This document shows positions 22,390 through 34,211 of a DNA stretch of 64,000 nucleotides, in pieces. Under the pieces are notes generated by a model. The model saw nothing but the letters and a program-made list of their open reading frames with translations, was not told where the DNA came from and made no database searches. This stretch comes from Cranoglanis bouderius (taxonomy: Eukaryota; Chordata; Actinopteri; Siluriformes; Cranoglanididae). The DNA lies in the NCBI GenBank assembly GCA_023630585.1, contig CM042553.1:18624520-18688519 (forward strand). Direction: 5' to 3'. Numbering within the stretch: position 1 is the stretch's first letter; every line of letters begins with the position of its first letter. Both the position numbers and the translations under genes were made by a program.

Positions 22390-22560
22390 ATGTCTGACAT
22401 TCATTAAAAATTTTCTAATTACCATGAGCTGTCATTGACAACCCATTTCTTCTTATTTGCCTAATTGTATTAGCTAAAGATTTTGACTCTGGCGCGGAAA
22501 TCTGATGGCTAATTACCCTCGTTAGCAAGCTATTCATGCGGTGGAAAATCTGCATATTCC
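22390..22560. other. possible conserved non-coding element
   Basis: Repeat-free sequence with several homeodomain-type sites: TCTAATTACC, GCCTAATTG, GGCTAATTACC. It also has a near-palindromic GTCATTGACA. No ORF is present. Function is inferred from texture only. Confidence 0.25.
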
Positions 22561-22735
22561 AAAAAAGAAAAGAAAAAAGAAAAATCCAGCATTGTTAGTG
22601 TTACAACGTGTGATGCAATGCTGATGAAGAGATAAATATTAGTTGAAATCAAGCATCAGGATTAACACCGGTGTCTGGTTCTTCAATCCAATATAACTGA
22701 AAGATCATTTTGTTCATAATAAGTGCGTCACTCGA

Positions 22736-22754
22736 AAAAAAAAAAAAAAAAAAG
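22736..22754. repeat. poly(A) tract
   Basis: About 19 A residues. No retroposon is recognised on either side. Confidence 0.7.
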
Positions 22755-23594
22755 GTACACTATGGCTAGGAAATACAACAGACATCCATTTGCAAGTGAT
22801 GTTTAACTCATCTGGATGTGTCATCTGTCTGAACATAATGATAGCCATTTAAAATTTACTTTGCATTTTGATGAGGGCTTTTCCGCCATAAATTGGCAGC
22901 CCATGATAAAGAGCTTAATAATGATTATTCCATCAGAGACATGAGACAGTTGAAGCATTGGCAGCGTTTGGCTCTGAGATATTCTGCAGTAAGTGTCTGG
23001 CAACGAACACATGTTGTTGTGGTTCGGTATGCTAGGAATGTAGATGCATGTTGCAGACAGGAAGTGTGAAGTAGCTTTATACATTGACATTTTAGCCTTT
23101 CTGTTTCCAATAATGAACAAAACAACATTCACAGTAAACAGGTTCATAAATACCAGTGCTTTCATATACCAGTACTTTGATATTCAGAGATTTAATCACA
23201 GAAATGTGGTGATGTTAAATTCATGGTCAAACCACAAATCCAACCCATTGTAGCATAAAACATAAAATATAACATTTCATAGGACTTGGGCGATCCAATT
23301 TCCCATGATTTAATTGTGAGTCACAACAAACAACCCGATCTCGCAAAGTTTGCCTGAAAGATAATGTTTTGATTTGGGTTTTTTTAAGTGTGTTCTTAAA
23401 TGAAATGACCTTTTTTCAAAGCAACTTTAATATATATATATATATATATATATTTTAAATCCCATTCATTTTCTAACATCAAGGTTCACCAGAAGGAAAT
23501 AGCATGTACGAGACACAAAAGCATTTTAAAAAAGGTACATTTTGGCATTTTATTGCTAAAAACTCCTCTGGTGACTACTATAGCGATTGGCTAC
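22755..23594. other. intergenic sequence with a (TA)n tract
   Basis: A short (TA)n lies at about 23429-23453. Segment 22810-23000 is repeat-free with AATAATGATTATTCC-type homeobox motifs. No exon was identified. Confidence 0.35.
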
Positions 23595-24030
23595 CCAATG
23601 TTGGACAGACATGGAACTGTGCTTGGAAATCAAAATCCTTATATCTTGTCAAAACCCAACGTTGGGTTGACATCAACCTCCAACATTGGACAGATGTTAA
23701 ATTTTGGTTATTTAACACTATGACTTAAAACCATCAAAATATCAGCGTATAATGATTTCACCGTGTGTGGACGTTAACATTAGGACGTTCAGCAGATGTT
23801 GGGTTTTGTTCACCATACCTCACGACTAAATGTCGGTATTTGACATCAATATGACGTATGCATGAGATGTTTGCAAGAGGTTGGATTTTGGTTACTTTAC
23901 AACGCAACTTAAAACCAACAAAATATCTACGTCAAATTGACACTGGCGTTAGACGTTGTCCTGACAATGAATTTTGGTCACCACAATGTCACAACCTGCA
24001 TTCAACTAGATAACAATGTCTTATGACATC
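23595..24030 (+). repeat. dispersed repeat with internal TTGGATTTTGGT motifs
   Basis: Recurring short blocks: GTTGGGTTGACATCAACC, GATGTTAAATTTTGGTTA, AACTTAAAACCAACAAAATA, GACGTTGTCCTGACAATG. I recall this as a common ostariophysan repeat but cannot name its class. It contains no ORF. Confidence 0.5.
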
Positions 24031-24664
24031 ATTTGTGACTAATATGAGAAACAGTGTGGAGGTGCGATATCCGTGTTTGAATAATGATTATTAACTGCCA
24101 TGTATTGAATTGTACAAATTTATCTGCATTTATGGCTATATACTGTATATCTGTCTTTCTTGCCCTCTCAGAAAACACTATATCATGATACTTTGGCCAA
24201 AATTCGGTCATTTATATGACAACACAAATGAAAATGAAACAAACATTTTCTAGTCTCAAACCTTATGAAGTGTGTGTATTGTGCACTGTTGGCCAGTGAG
24301 TAATGAAGCTTTAGTATATGAATCATTAGCTTATAAGAAGTTTTTTTTCCAGCTGAGCAGTGTTGATAATGCTATGCTGTTCGGTTTCCTTAACATACAG
24401 TACACAATGTACTGTATCTTTTAAATGTTTTGTGTGTCAAGGCATCAAGTCGTCATCCTGCTTTCGGTTCACATCGAATCCCAAAACAAGAGTTGATTCA
24501 CTGATTTCACTGAGTCAACCCCAAAGCTTTGGATTCTACCCACTGGAACCAATTCACCTCACAAACACACAAGACAATCCAAATGAATTTAACATCAGAG
24601 AGTTTCAGGGGATTTTATCTTTTCTTTTTTTTTTTATTTTAAAATTTGTCTGAAATGTAGGCAT
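24031..24664. other. intergenic sequence, nothing recognised
   Basis: No repeat family or exon was recognised. It is T-rich at 24620-24650. Confidence 0.35.
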
Positions 24665-24990
24665 ACACTCACTGTCCACTTTAATAGGAACACCTGTACA
24701 CCTGCACATGCAGTTATCTAATCATCCAATCATGTGGCAGCAGCGCAATGCGAAGAATCGCGCAAGAGCTTCAGTTAATGTTCACGCAAGAGCTTCAGTT
24801 AATGTTCACGCAAGAGCTTCAGTTAATTAAACATCAGAATGAAGAAAAAGTGTGATCTCTGGGACTCTGATCGTGGCATGTTGGTTTGTACCAAACGGGC
24901 TGGTTTGAGTATTTCAGAAACTGCTACTCCTGGGAATTTCACACACAACAGTCTCTAGACTTTACACAGAATGGAGCAAAAAAAAAAAAA
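24665..24990 (+). mobile_element. Tc1-like element, left end with transposase N-terminus
   Basis: The end reads CACTCACTGTCCACTTTAATAGG, then ACACCTGTACACC and CCAATCATGTGGCAGCAGC, the terminus of a common fish Tc1 family. It is followed by a frame reading KKKCDLWDSDRGMLV and CTKRAGLSISETA, a degraded N-terminal helix-turn-helix. An exact 24-bp unit starting CGCAAGAGCTTC is repeated almost three times at 24761-24827. No catalytic domain is present. The minus-strand relic at 43335-44350 belongs to the same or a close family. Confidence 0.7.
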
Positions 24991-26760
24991 AATGGAGTTC
25001 ACCTTTACAGTAGTTTTTGTGAGAAGCAGAATTGTCAAACTGATACTGGAAATAATGTTGGACTGCTTTTGCTGCTCCACAAAACAAAACATAAATGACA
25101 AATTTGTCTTGGGGGCACACTTTTTTCTTTACCTTACCAATCAGGACTTCCATATACTCATCTGCCTAATTTTTTTCAGGATTACCTTTCTGTCCTTCAA
25201 GTTCCCTTTTATGCTGTCGTCGGCAGTCTGTTTTTTTTATGTTTCCTCCTCAGTTCTCGATGTACTTGAAAATTAAATGTGGCGTCTCCTGGAGGAAGCA
25301 GCTGTAAGCTTGAGAGCATTACTGAGGCGGCGCTGCATGCACAGTCTCTCTGCTTTCTCTCTGGTTTCCCATCAACCATTTTCTGCTCCAACCTTTAAAA
25401 TGTCCCTTTTAAGTACTATTACCATTTTGTTCTTAGAATAGGAAAGTTACAGGTAGCTACATGTTAAGAACAGCATTTATGACATTTAATGACAGCATTT
25501 ATGTCTCTGTGATAACATTGTGAACATGAAACCATTTTGTTTGAATGCAAAAGATAATACATACTTTACAATACTACAAGCTTTTGCTTTTGAAGTATTT
25601 GTTTGACATTTGCATTATTAGCACAGCATGAAAGTTGTTTTTTTTTTTTTTTCACTCTGATGTCAAAATGCTTTCTCCAACAAATTAATCTCCATTTTCT
25701 ATTTGTAACCCCAAAGCCTAATATTAAAAAATGTTTATTGAACCTATCAAAAAAAAACCAAAGTGCTTATTGAATTGCATTTTGCTACATTAATTCCCTC
25801 CTCACTAACATGCCCTGTGCGTTCCCTTTCTGTTTGAGGTACATCCAGAGCGGAAAGTTGCATTTCAATTTCTCTCAAGGTCAATATTTTAAATTAGTGG
25901 TCTGCAGAGATTTCACTGTTTTACTTTCATGGTGACATGTTGACACAACTCGACAATCAGATCTGACTGCAGGAGAATCTGAAAGCCAAAGCCATCGGCT
26001 ATGAATAATCATCAAAAAATAAATAAATTTAAAAAGAAACTGCAATAAAATGAACGCTGCTGTGGTTGAGTAAGAAAATATTTGTTATAGATATATCTGT
26101 GGGGGTTTTTCGGAGAATTTTCTGATCCCGATTTTTTGATACTAAGAACAGGCCAGTGGGTGTTTGGCTAAAATTCAGATGCTGGCTTCCAAAATTCAAC
26201 ATAACTTAAGAGTAAGCTGATCTCCTGCAAAATTCAGGCATTTTAACAAGGAGGAGTGATGTAATTAGATTTGAATTTCATATTGTAGCAGGTGTGGGCC
26301 ACTGAATTTATTACACATACAAATACATGGGTAATAATCATTTTTCAAAGTTGTATCACCTTAATTTTAAATATTTTTTGCAGGCAGGACACCTTGATGT
26401 TTTGTTCTGTGTTTTTTTCACAGATATCATTTAGATGATAAAATCCTAGCCCCTATTTATAAAACATATTAAATGAATCCTCCGAGTCATTGTTTCCCTT
26501 TTCCACTGGTTACTTCTTGGTTATTTCTTGCTCTGCTTCTTTTTCATGACAAGCTTTGCTCTGTGTATTTTTTCCTCCAGTCCATGTTTGATAAACGTCT
26601 ACCACAGATAGATGTTTGTGGAATCGCCAGACCATTTACTTATGTTTACCCCTCTTTAGATTATACTGTGGATACTACAAGCTTAAAGTCTCGATTCAGT
26701 TCATTTTTATATGTGTGATTTTCATGTTCAAATTACTATATTTATGGATCTATGGACAAT
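24991..26760. other. intergenic AT-rich sequence, nothing recognised
   Basis: Short A or T runs occur, for example near 24978 and 25640. The plus-strand frames at 24971-25276 and 26473-26718 are hydrophobic by composition but lack splice or domain support. Confidence 0.35.
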
Positions 26761-26761
26761 G

Positions 26762-27572
26762 AAACCGAGTAAAACCCAAATAAAACCTAATAAACTCCAA
26801 TAAAACCCAGTGAAACCCAATTAAATTAAATGAAGCTCAATAAAACCCACATAGAATCCAATAAAACTCTAAATAAAATGTAAATTGAATAAAAATAAAA
26901 TGGAATAAATCCCAGTGAAACCCACTGAAATCCAATGAAACCTAAAATAGATCCAATGATACCCAATGAAATCCATAAAACACAATGAAACTCAATGATA
27001 TCCAATAAAACACCATGAAACCCAATTAAATTAAATGCAACTTATTAAAACCCTATAGAGCCTATAGATAAATAAAATAGAAATGGAATAAAAATAAGAT
27101 AAAAAATAAAATGGAATGAAACCCAATGAAATCCAATGAAACCTCAAAAAAAAAAAAAAAATCCCATAAAAACAGATGATACTCAATTAAATCCAATAAC
27201 ACATAACGGAATCCAGTTAAACCCAATTAAAAAAATGAAACCCAATAGAACACCATAAAACCCAAAGAAACCCAATAAAACCCAATAAAATGCCATAAAA
27301 CCCAATGAAACCCAATAAAACCCAATGAAACCCAATAAAACCCAATGAAACTCAATAAAACCCAATAAAATGCCATAAAACCCAATGAAACCCAATAAAA
27401 CCCAATGAAACCCAGTAAAACCCAATGAAACCCAATAAAACCCAATGAAACTCAATAAAACCCAATGAAACTCAATAAAACAGCACAAAACCCAATGAAA
27501 CTCATTGAAATCCAATAAAACCCAATACAATTCAATAAAAGTCCATAAAACCCAATAAAACCCAATGAAGTC
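26762..27572 (-). repeat. AAACCCAAT decamer-type tandem array
   Basis: Alternating units AAAACCCAAT and GAAACCCAAT run for about 0.8 kb, loosely until 27235 and almost perfectly at 27236-27572. A higher-order 20- to 40-bp period (for example CCATAAAACCCAATG) is visible. The minus-strand frames reading FIGFYWVLLGF are generated by the repeat and are not genes. Confidence 0.9.
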
Positions 27573-29577
27573 CCACTCACTTTAAGTCATCATTATCATT
27601 ATGCAGATATAGGTTTCCAGGTTATGGTTAAGTTTAAGATTAAGTTTTTTACTCTTTCAGTGTGATCCTGGTCAGAAATAACTTAATGTCAACTGCTGCA
27701 AGCTGTGCATGCATTATTATTTGCTTGTTTTGAATTTTGAATACAGTTTTCCAGTTTTCAAATGATGCCACCCATCTAATTAAGCTAAAATAAAGAAATA
27801 AATACATAAATAAAAAGTCAGTAAAAATACATATACTGTATAGGATACATGGATGTTGATCATTCCAGTATTTGGACATTATGGGGCAGAATACAGTCTT
27901 ACTTTTAAATCATATGAAACTTTAGATGATTTTTTTTTTTTAATCAAGAATACATAACAATATTATTGTCACACCCTACATTTATTCAAAAGCCATTAGC
28001 TGATTGTTCCTGTTAAAATCCATAACACTATTTAACTTAGAACTTTGTGACACATAATTCATAATCACTTCATAAATCTTTTACAAAGCAATGCTGGAAA
28101 GGCTTTATGAAAGGCTTTATATCTAAAATTATGAGGTTACATATGAGGTTTTATTGGATTATCAGTAATGAGTCAACTGATTTTTTTTTTTTTTTTTACA
28201 AACCTTGCACGTTATTATTTTTTTTTATTAACACCGCATTCATGACGCATTGGGAAAGTTGTACAAGCTATACATACTGTTCATAACTGTATAATAAATG
28301 TGAATTGGATTACAACTTTAGTTCAAGGACATTAAATTCTTTCATATGGCTGACAGATACTCTCCGTAAATACAGAAAGTGAAGTATTACTGGAATGGTG
28401 CTTTATATTAATTTTGAAATATTAATTTTGAAAGCAAAAGGTTCAATAGCATTCTTATATGGTCCAATCAAAACAGTAGATACACCTATCAATGGGTAAA
28501 AGTGGGCATAAAGTGGACATAGTATAAAAGATTTCTCATACTTTATGAACGAATGATTATTCACACAATGCAGTAAACTTCATAAAAACATATATCACAT
28601 TTCCAGTATGGCTTTTTAAAATATTTATGCGTTTCTAATGAAAATATTGTGAAGGTCCAATGCTAGCTGGAGATGTATGGATCTTTATGGTTTAGTTATG
28701 ATAATATTCTCACTTTCAACAACCTAATTCATACGAGCCCAATGAAACCCGCTGATAATAATTCTTACAAATTATTTATTACTTCAGCTGTTTAAATCTG
28801 ATGTTTTGTGTTGATGTGGGACACTGCCTGTGGCTATACGATTTATCACTTCCATGCTCTCACCTACTCAGCACTAGTTTAGTTTGACATCTTTCTCTGG
28901 GTGCGTCAAAAAGGGGGGTTTCAGGATTTCGTGCGTGTTGTTGGATGCATGCTGTGTACTGTTGTTTTTCTTATGCTGTTGTTAGGCCAGTGCGTTTACT
29001 ATTTCACTGTGATCAGAAATAATTCAGTGCTGAGCACTTCTTCAGGCTCTGCATGCATGATTATTGTCCTCCACATATCCCTTGATACAAACACGCTTTA
29101 GGCACATTATTATTTATTTAAAGTCCATTTTTCCAGATTCCACATGACTGACATCTGATTGATAGAAAACAGAAATAGAAAATTGATAGAAAACATTATT
29201 AGTGCGTCTTTCTACGTTCGATAAGAAGGATCAGTGTAAATTATGAAAGTAATCCAGCATCATCCAATGAAGTTTGTGTACACAGCTGCATATGGCAAAT
29301 TATATAACCAGTTAGAAGTTATGCACGTTCAATTCATATTCATTCTTATAGAGTATGATTGATTTAGTTCACTCCTACATGTTAATTAATACATTAACTA
29401 ACAGACATGTACTAACGTACTTACTGTAAGGTGGTCGTTATTCATGCATGAATTCGTAAGACTCACGTCATAGTTAAGGTTAGGTCTTTATTAGTTCGTG
29501 ATTAGTACATGCCTTAACTCATCGTTAGTTCATATTTAAGTAAGTGTTAATTCAGGTATTAGTGCACGATTATTCAT
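27573..29577. other. intergenic AT-rich sequence, nothing recognised
   Basis: There is a poly(T) tract at about 28180-28197. Segments near 27650-27720 and 28900-29060 share TGTGATC followed by AGAAAT and a CAGGCTCTGCATGCAT/CAAGCTGTGCATGCAT core, so they may be a diverged duplicate pair. Confidence 0.35.
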
Positions 29578-31782
29578 GTACCGTTATTGTAAAGTCTTCT
29601 TTTCCTCTCGGCTGTTCCCTTCAGGGGTCGCCACAGCGAATCATCTGCCTCCATCTAGCCCTATCCCCTGCATCCTCTTCTCTCAGACCGACTACCTTCA
29701 TGTCCTCCTTCACTACATCCATAAACCTCCTCTTTGGTCTTCCTCTCGGCCTCCTGCCTGGCAGCTCTAACGTCAGCATCCTTTTACCGATATATTCACT
29801 CTCCCTCCTCTGAACATGTCCAAACCATCTCAACCTGGCCTCTCTAACTTTGTCTCCAAAACATCTCACATGTGCTGTCCCTCTGGTGTACTCATTCCTG
29901 ATCCTATCCATCCTCGTCACTCCCAAAGAGAACCTCAACATCTTCAGCTCTGCTACCTCTAACTCTTCCTCCTGTCTTTTCCTCAGTGCAACTGTCTCCA
30001 AACCATACAACATCGCTGGTCTCACTACTGTCCCGTACACCTTTCCTCCACCCATTCCAATCTGCCTGCACACGCTTCTTCACCTCTTTTCCACACTCCC
30101 CATTGCTCTGGACTGTTGACCCTAAGTACTTAAAATCCTGCACCTTCTTTATCTCTTCTCCCTGTAACCTCACTGTTCCACTTGGATCCCTCTCATTCAC
30201 ACACATGTATTCTGTCTTGCTGCGACTAACCTTCATTCCTCTTCTCTCCAGAGCAAACCTCCACCTCTCTAGAGTTTCCTCCACCTGCTCCCTGCTCTCA
30301 CTGCAGATCACAATGTCATCCACAAACATCATAGTCCATGGAGATTCCTGTCTGACCTCATCTGTCAGCCTGTCCATCACCACCGCAAACAAGAAGGGGC
30401 TCAGAGCCAATCCTTGATGCAGTCCCACCTTCACCGTGAAGTCCTCTGTCACACCTACCGCACACCTTACCACTGTCCTACTGCTCTCATACATATCCTG
30501 CACCACTCTAACATACTTCTCTGCCACTCCAGACCTCCTCATACAATACCACAGCTCCTCTCTTGGCACCCTGTCATAGGCTTTCTCTAAATCTACAAAG
30601 ACACAATGCAGCTCTTTCTGACCCTCTCTGTACTTCTCCATCAACATTCTCAAAGCTAATATTGCATCTGTAGTGCTCTTTCTTGGTATGAAACCATACT
30701 GCTGCTCACAAATGCTCACTTCTCCCCTTAGCCTTGCTTCCACTACTCTTTCCCACAACTTCATTGTATGGCTCATCAGCTTAATACCTCTGTAGTTTCC
30801 ACAAGTCTGCACATCTCCCTTGTTCTTAAAAATCAGCACCAAAACACTTCTCCTCCATTCCTCAGGCATCCTCTCACTCTCTAAGACCTCGTTGAACAGC
30901 CTAGTTAAAAACTCTACTGCCATCTCTCCTAGACACTTCCATACCTCCACTGGTATGTCATCAGGACCAACCGCCTTTCCTCTCTTCATCCTCTTCAAAG
31001 CTCTCCTAACTTCACCCTCACTAATCCTTTCTGCTTCCTGCTCAACAATATTTGCCTCTACTACTCTTCTCTCTCTGTCATTTTCCTCATTCATCAGTTC
31101 CTCAAAGTACTCCTTCCATCTTTCCCTCACCCTCCTGTCACCTGTCAACACATTTCCATCTCTATCTTTAATCACTCTAACCTGCTGCACATCCTTACCA
31201 TCTCTATCCCTCTGCCTCGCCAACCGATACAAATCCCTCTCACCTTCCTTACTATCTAACCTTGCATACATGTCCTCATAAGCTTTCTGTTTGGCCTTTG
31301 CCACCTCTATCTTAACCTCACGCTGCATCTCCCTATATTCCTGTCTACTTTCCTCCGTCCTCTCACTGTCCCACTTCTTCCTAGCTAACCTCTTCTTCTG
31401 GATACTCTCCTGAACTTCCTCATTCCACCACCAAGTCTCCTTGTCTTCTTTCCTCCTTCCAGATGACACACCTAGCACCTTCCTACCTGTCTCCCTGATC
31501 ACTTTGGCTGTAGTAGTCCAGTCATCTGGAAGCACCTCCTGACCACCTAAAGCCTGTCTCAACTCCTCCCTGAAAACCGCACAGCACTCTTCCTTTTCCA
31601 ACTTCCACCACTTTGTCTTCTGCTCTGCCTTTGCTCTCTTCATCTTCCTCACCACCAGGGTCATCTTACACACCACCATCCTATGCTGTCTAGCTACACT
31701 CTCTCCTACCACTACTATGCAATCGCTAATCTCCATCAGATTACAGTGTCTACATAAGATATAGGTACCGTTATTGTAAAGT
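29578..31782 (-). mobile_element. 5'-truncated RTE-like LINE with 18-bp target-site duplication
   Basis: The 18-mer GTACCGTTATTGTAAAGT occurs exactly at 29578-29595 and 31765-31782, bounding a 2169-bp insertion. The LINE reads on the minus strand: reverse transcriptase first, 3' end at 29596. The 5' end is truncated at 31764, within the endonuclease-to-RT linker. Exact duplications and long open frames indicate a fairly young insertion. Confidence 0.9.
29621..31764 (-). pseudogene. LINE ORF2 (reverse transcriptase), RTE-like, frame-disrupted
   Basis: Seen in order on the minus strand: the pre-RT basic linker; GKAVGPDDIPVEVWKCLG; NYRGIKLMSHTMKLWERVVE; QYGFIPRKSTTDAI; VFVDLEKAYDRVPREELW (motif A Asp, near 30600); GLHQGLALSPFLFA; MMFVDDIVICSES (motif C, FVDD where family members usually have FADD); and FKYLGSTV. 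At about 30050 the frame changes after WNGWRK and resumes as KVYGTVVRPAMLYGLE, RMDRIRNEY and LRWFGHVQRRES to a C-terminus near 29621. I recall about twenty more residues at that junction in relatives, so a deletion caused the shift. The endonuclease domain is absent. The protein would reverse-transcribe its own RNA at the target site. RTE clade assignment is from memory. Confidence 0.85.
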
Positions 31783-32060
31783 GCTACCATGATATCAGTG
31801 AAATATTAGACTGTGGGTTATTCTCTTGATCACAAATTGCTGAAGCTTGCCATTATCAGCTGTGTGAAATTCACCCACTGTTCCGGTGTCATTACAAAGT
31901 GCTGTGCACGTGCTTGAGCTACATCCAAATTGGGATCCAGCCAAAGCAGTACCATGTGTTATTCACAGCTTTTTATTTCTATTTATTTGCTTATTGTCTT
32001 TTATGTCTTTTATTTAATTTTATTTCTTACTACTGATTTGTTTTTCTTGTATCTATTGTT
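31783..32060. other. intergenic sequence
   Basis: No gene was recognised. The last part grades into the retroposon-like tail that follows. Confidence 0.35.
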
Positions 32061-32132
32061 AAGCACTTTGTAAACATTGTTTTAAAAAGGTGCTATATAA
32101 TTAAAGCTTTACTTGCTTACTTACTTACTTAC

Positions 32133-32169
<37 letters not shown>
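32061..32169 (+). repeat. retroposon-type tail with (ACTT)n and (CA)n
   Basis: TTAAGCACTTTGTAAACATTG, AAAGGTGCTATATAATTAAAG, then (ACTT)5-6 and (CA)n. This is the usual 3' end of fish LINE/SINE elements, with the microsatellite grown from the tail. Confidence 0.55.
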
Positions 32170-32172
<3 letters not shown>

Positions 32173-32612
32173 TAATAATTGTACCTTTCCTTATGATTCA
32201 TTGTATGAAACTGAAACACAGCCTTCTTTCATTCAAATTCAAATGAAGTTTTCAAGCATAATTAAAGCAACAATCAGTTTTTTATCACTGCACCCTAAAA
32301 TGCTGTTAAATTTTTATAATCTAATAACAGTTCTTTTTAAACACAATCTCGTTGAGTCCACAGCAGGGTGAGACTTCGTGCATTCATGGTTCTCCAGCCT
32401 CCTGCGTGTTATAAATCTGGCTTTGTGCGTTGAGACAGTGGGAGACTGCTGCTGCTGACAGGGACCAGTTTAAATTGGCTGTTAGAAAAAGCATGTATGC
32501 TCTACAGGCAGCAGGCTCAGAGACGGCCAGCCATCAGAGCTGAGAGGGTCAGCGGGGTTCTCTTTCACCAGAGACCAGGTCCTGAAATGTGGCTACATCA
32601 TTATCGGTGGCC

Positions 32613-32652
<40 letters not shown>

Positions 32653-34178
32653 AGTCCTGAGAGTGGTGTATATTCACACATACTGGGGCTTGGAGGGGTT
32701 TACTCTATGCCTGGTATGCCACCTATAAGAAGACTTACTAGTTCAAATTCAGTAAAAACAGCAGCACTGACAGAAAAGAAGTGGGAGGTAGAAATCCCTC
32801 TTACTGAAGTTCTTTCATTCAGTTTTTTTTGTCTGAATGTTACCTTTCTACTGTCTTCTGTCTTCTGTGTTGGTGTTCATAGCAATGGATTTTTTTTTTT
32901 TACTCTCAGAAACATGCGTAACAAACTTTTACGCAATTAAAATATTCGAACTCAAAACCTGGTTGCCTCTGCCAAGAGGTTACGACTTGGCCATAGACGT
33001 GTGTAAGATAATTACTACAAACATACACCCAAATTGAAATGGTTTCAAGAAACAAACGAACAAACAAAAAAACAAAAATGTATGCATTGGCCGTCTCAGT
33101 CTGCAGATCTGACATCACAGCACAAGCAGGCAACATCAAACAAGGAATATAAATAATTGAAAAACAAGGCAAAACAGGTGAGGATCAAACCCAGGAAACG
33201 TGGAAAATAAAACTCAGAGCTTAGCAATACAGATATGCGTGATAAGATGTTGAAAAGATACAACAGGGTATAAACAGTCAAACTAACTATGGGCTAAACA
33301 CAAAACAGGTGGATACAGTCAGATAACAAAGCAATGCCAGGACTGGACTGGAGACAGGACAAGAACCAAAACAAAGGCACATGGCAAAACAAACAAAAGC
33401 ACATGGAGTACAAAGAATAAAAGCATGCAGAGCTTGCTATGTTGGGAACCGAGCCACATGCTGAAACAGGGAATTTGTGACAATAAACAGTTGTTCCCTC
33501 ACCAGACACTTTTTTCCCCTCTCTTTTAAAGTATATGAAACAAACAAACAAACAAAAAAAAAAAACTGCGGTTTGTCCTGGTACCAAGACACCTCTGTCC
33601 TGAAGGCTTTCCTGTGGCAGAAAACTGCTGTTATTGAGAATTCAACAGCTCTGTGGTGTAAAATAATAGTTTTAAAATCTACAGTTCATAAGCAGGTAGA
33701 TGTAAAGTAAATCATCAGCATATGAATGAGGCAGTTTGAAAAAAAGGGAAACACTGCATCGAGAAAATAGAAGCTGTGTTCCTCCATGCAGATGTTTGAG
33801 CCTGAAAAATCTGCTGGCATTTCTGTGGCATTACAGAAGCTCTCCTTTCCAAGAACTGACACGCTTTGTATTTGTTTTGCCATTGTTTTGAAACAAAATT
33901 GAAAAGGGAATTAATTCCCCCATTGTGCCTGAACTTACGATCTTCACTCCCAAACCCTCCCAAAGGCCTATATAGGCTTGGGACGTGACCAGGTTTCTAA
34001 ACGTGTGTTTTGTTCTTAGCCCGATTTTATTCTTTTTACAGTAGTTATTCAAAACTCATAGTATTTCACCAGAAGCATTTTTTATTTCCCAGTAATGAAA
34101 ATGACTCGTTTTATTATAGTCTAACAAATTAGACACATAGATTAAATAAAAGCCAATAAAACACATAAAAACTGCAAC

Positions 34179-34211
<33 letters not shown>

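Noticed and set aside
27183..27530. 115-codon hydrophobic frame resembling a membrane protein
   Set aside because: Generated by the CCCAATAAAA tandem array; codon pattern follows the repeat period exactly.
29544..31281. Plus-strand frames of 64-153 codons across the LINE
   Set aside because: Antisense shadows of the reverse transcriptase frame, Ser/Leu-rich because of its codon composition.
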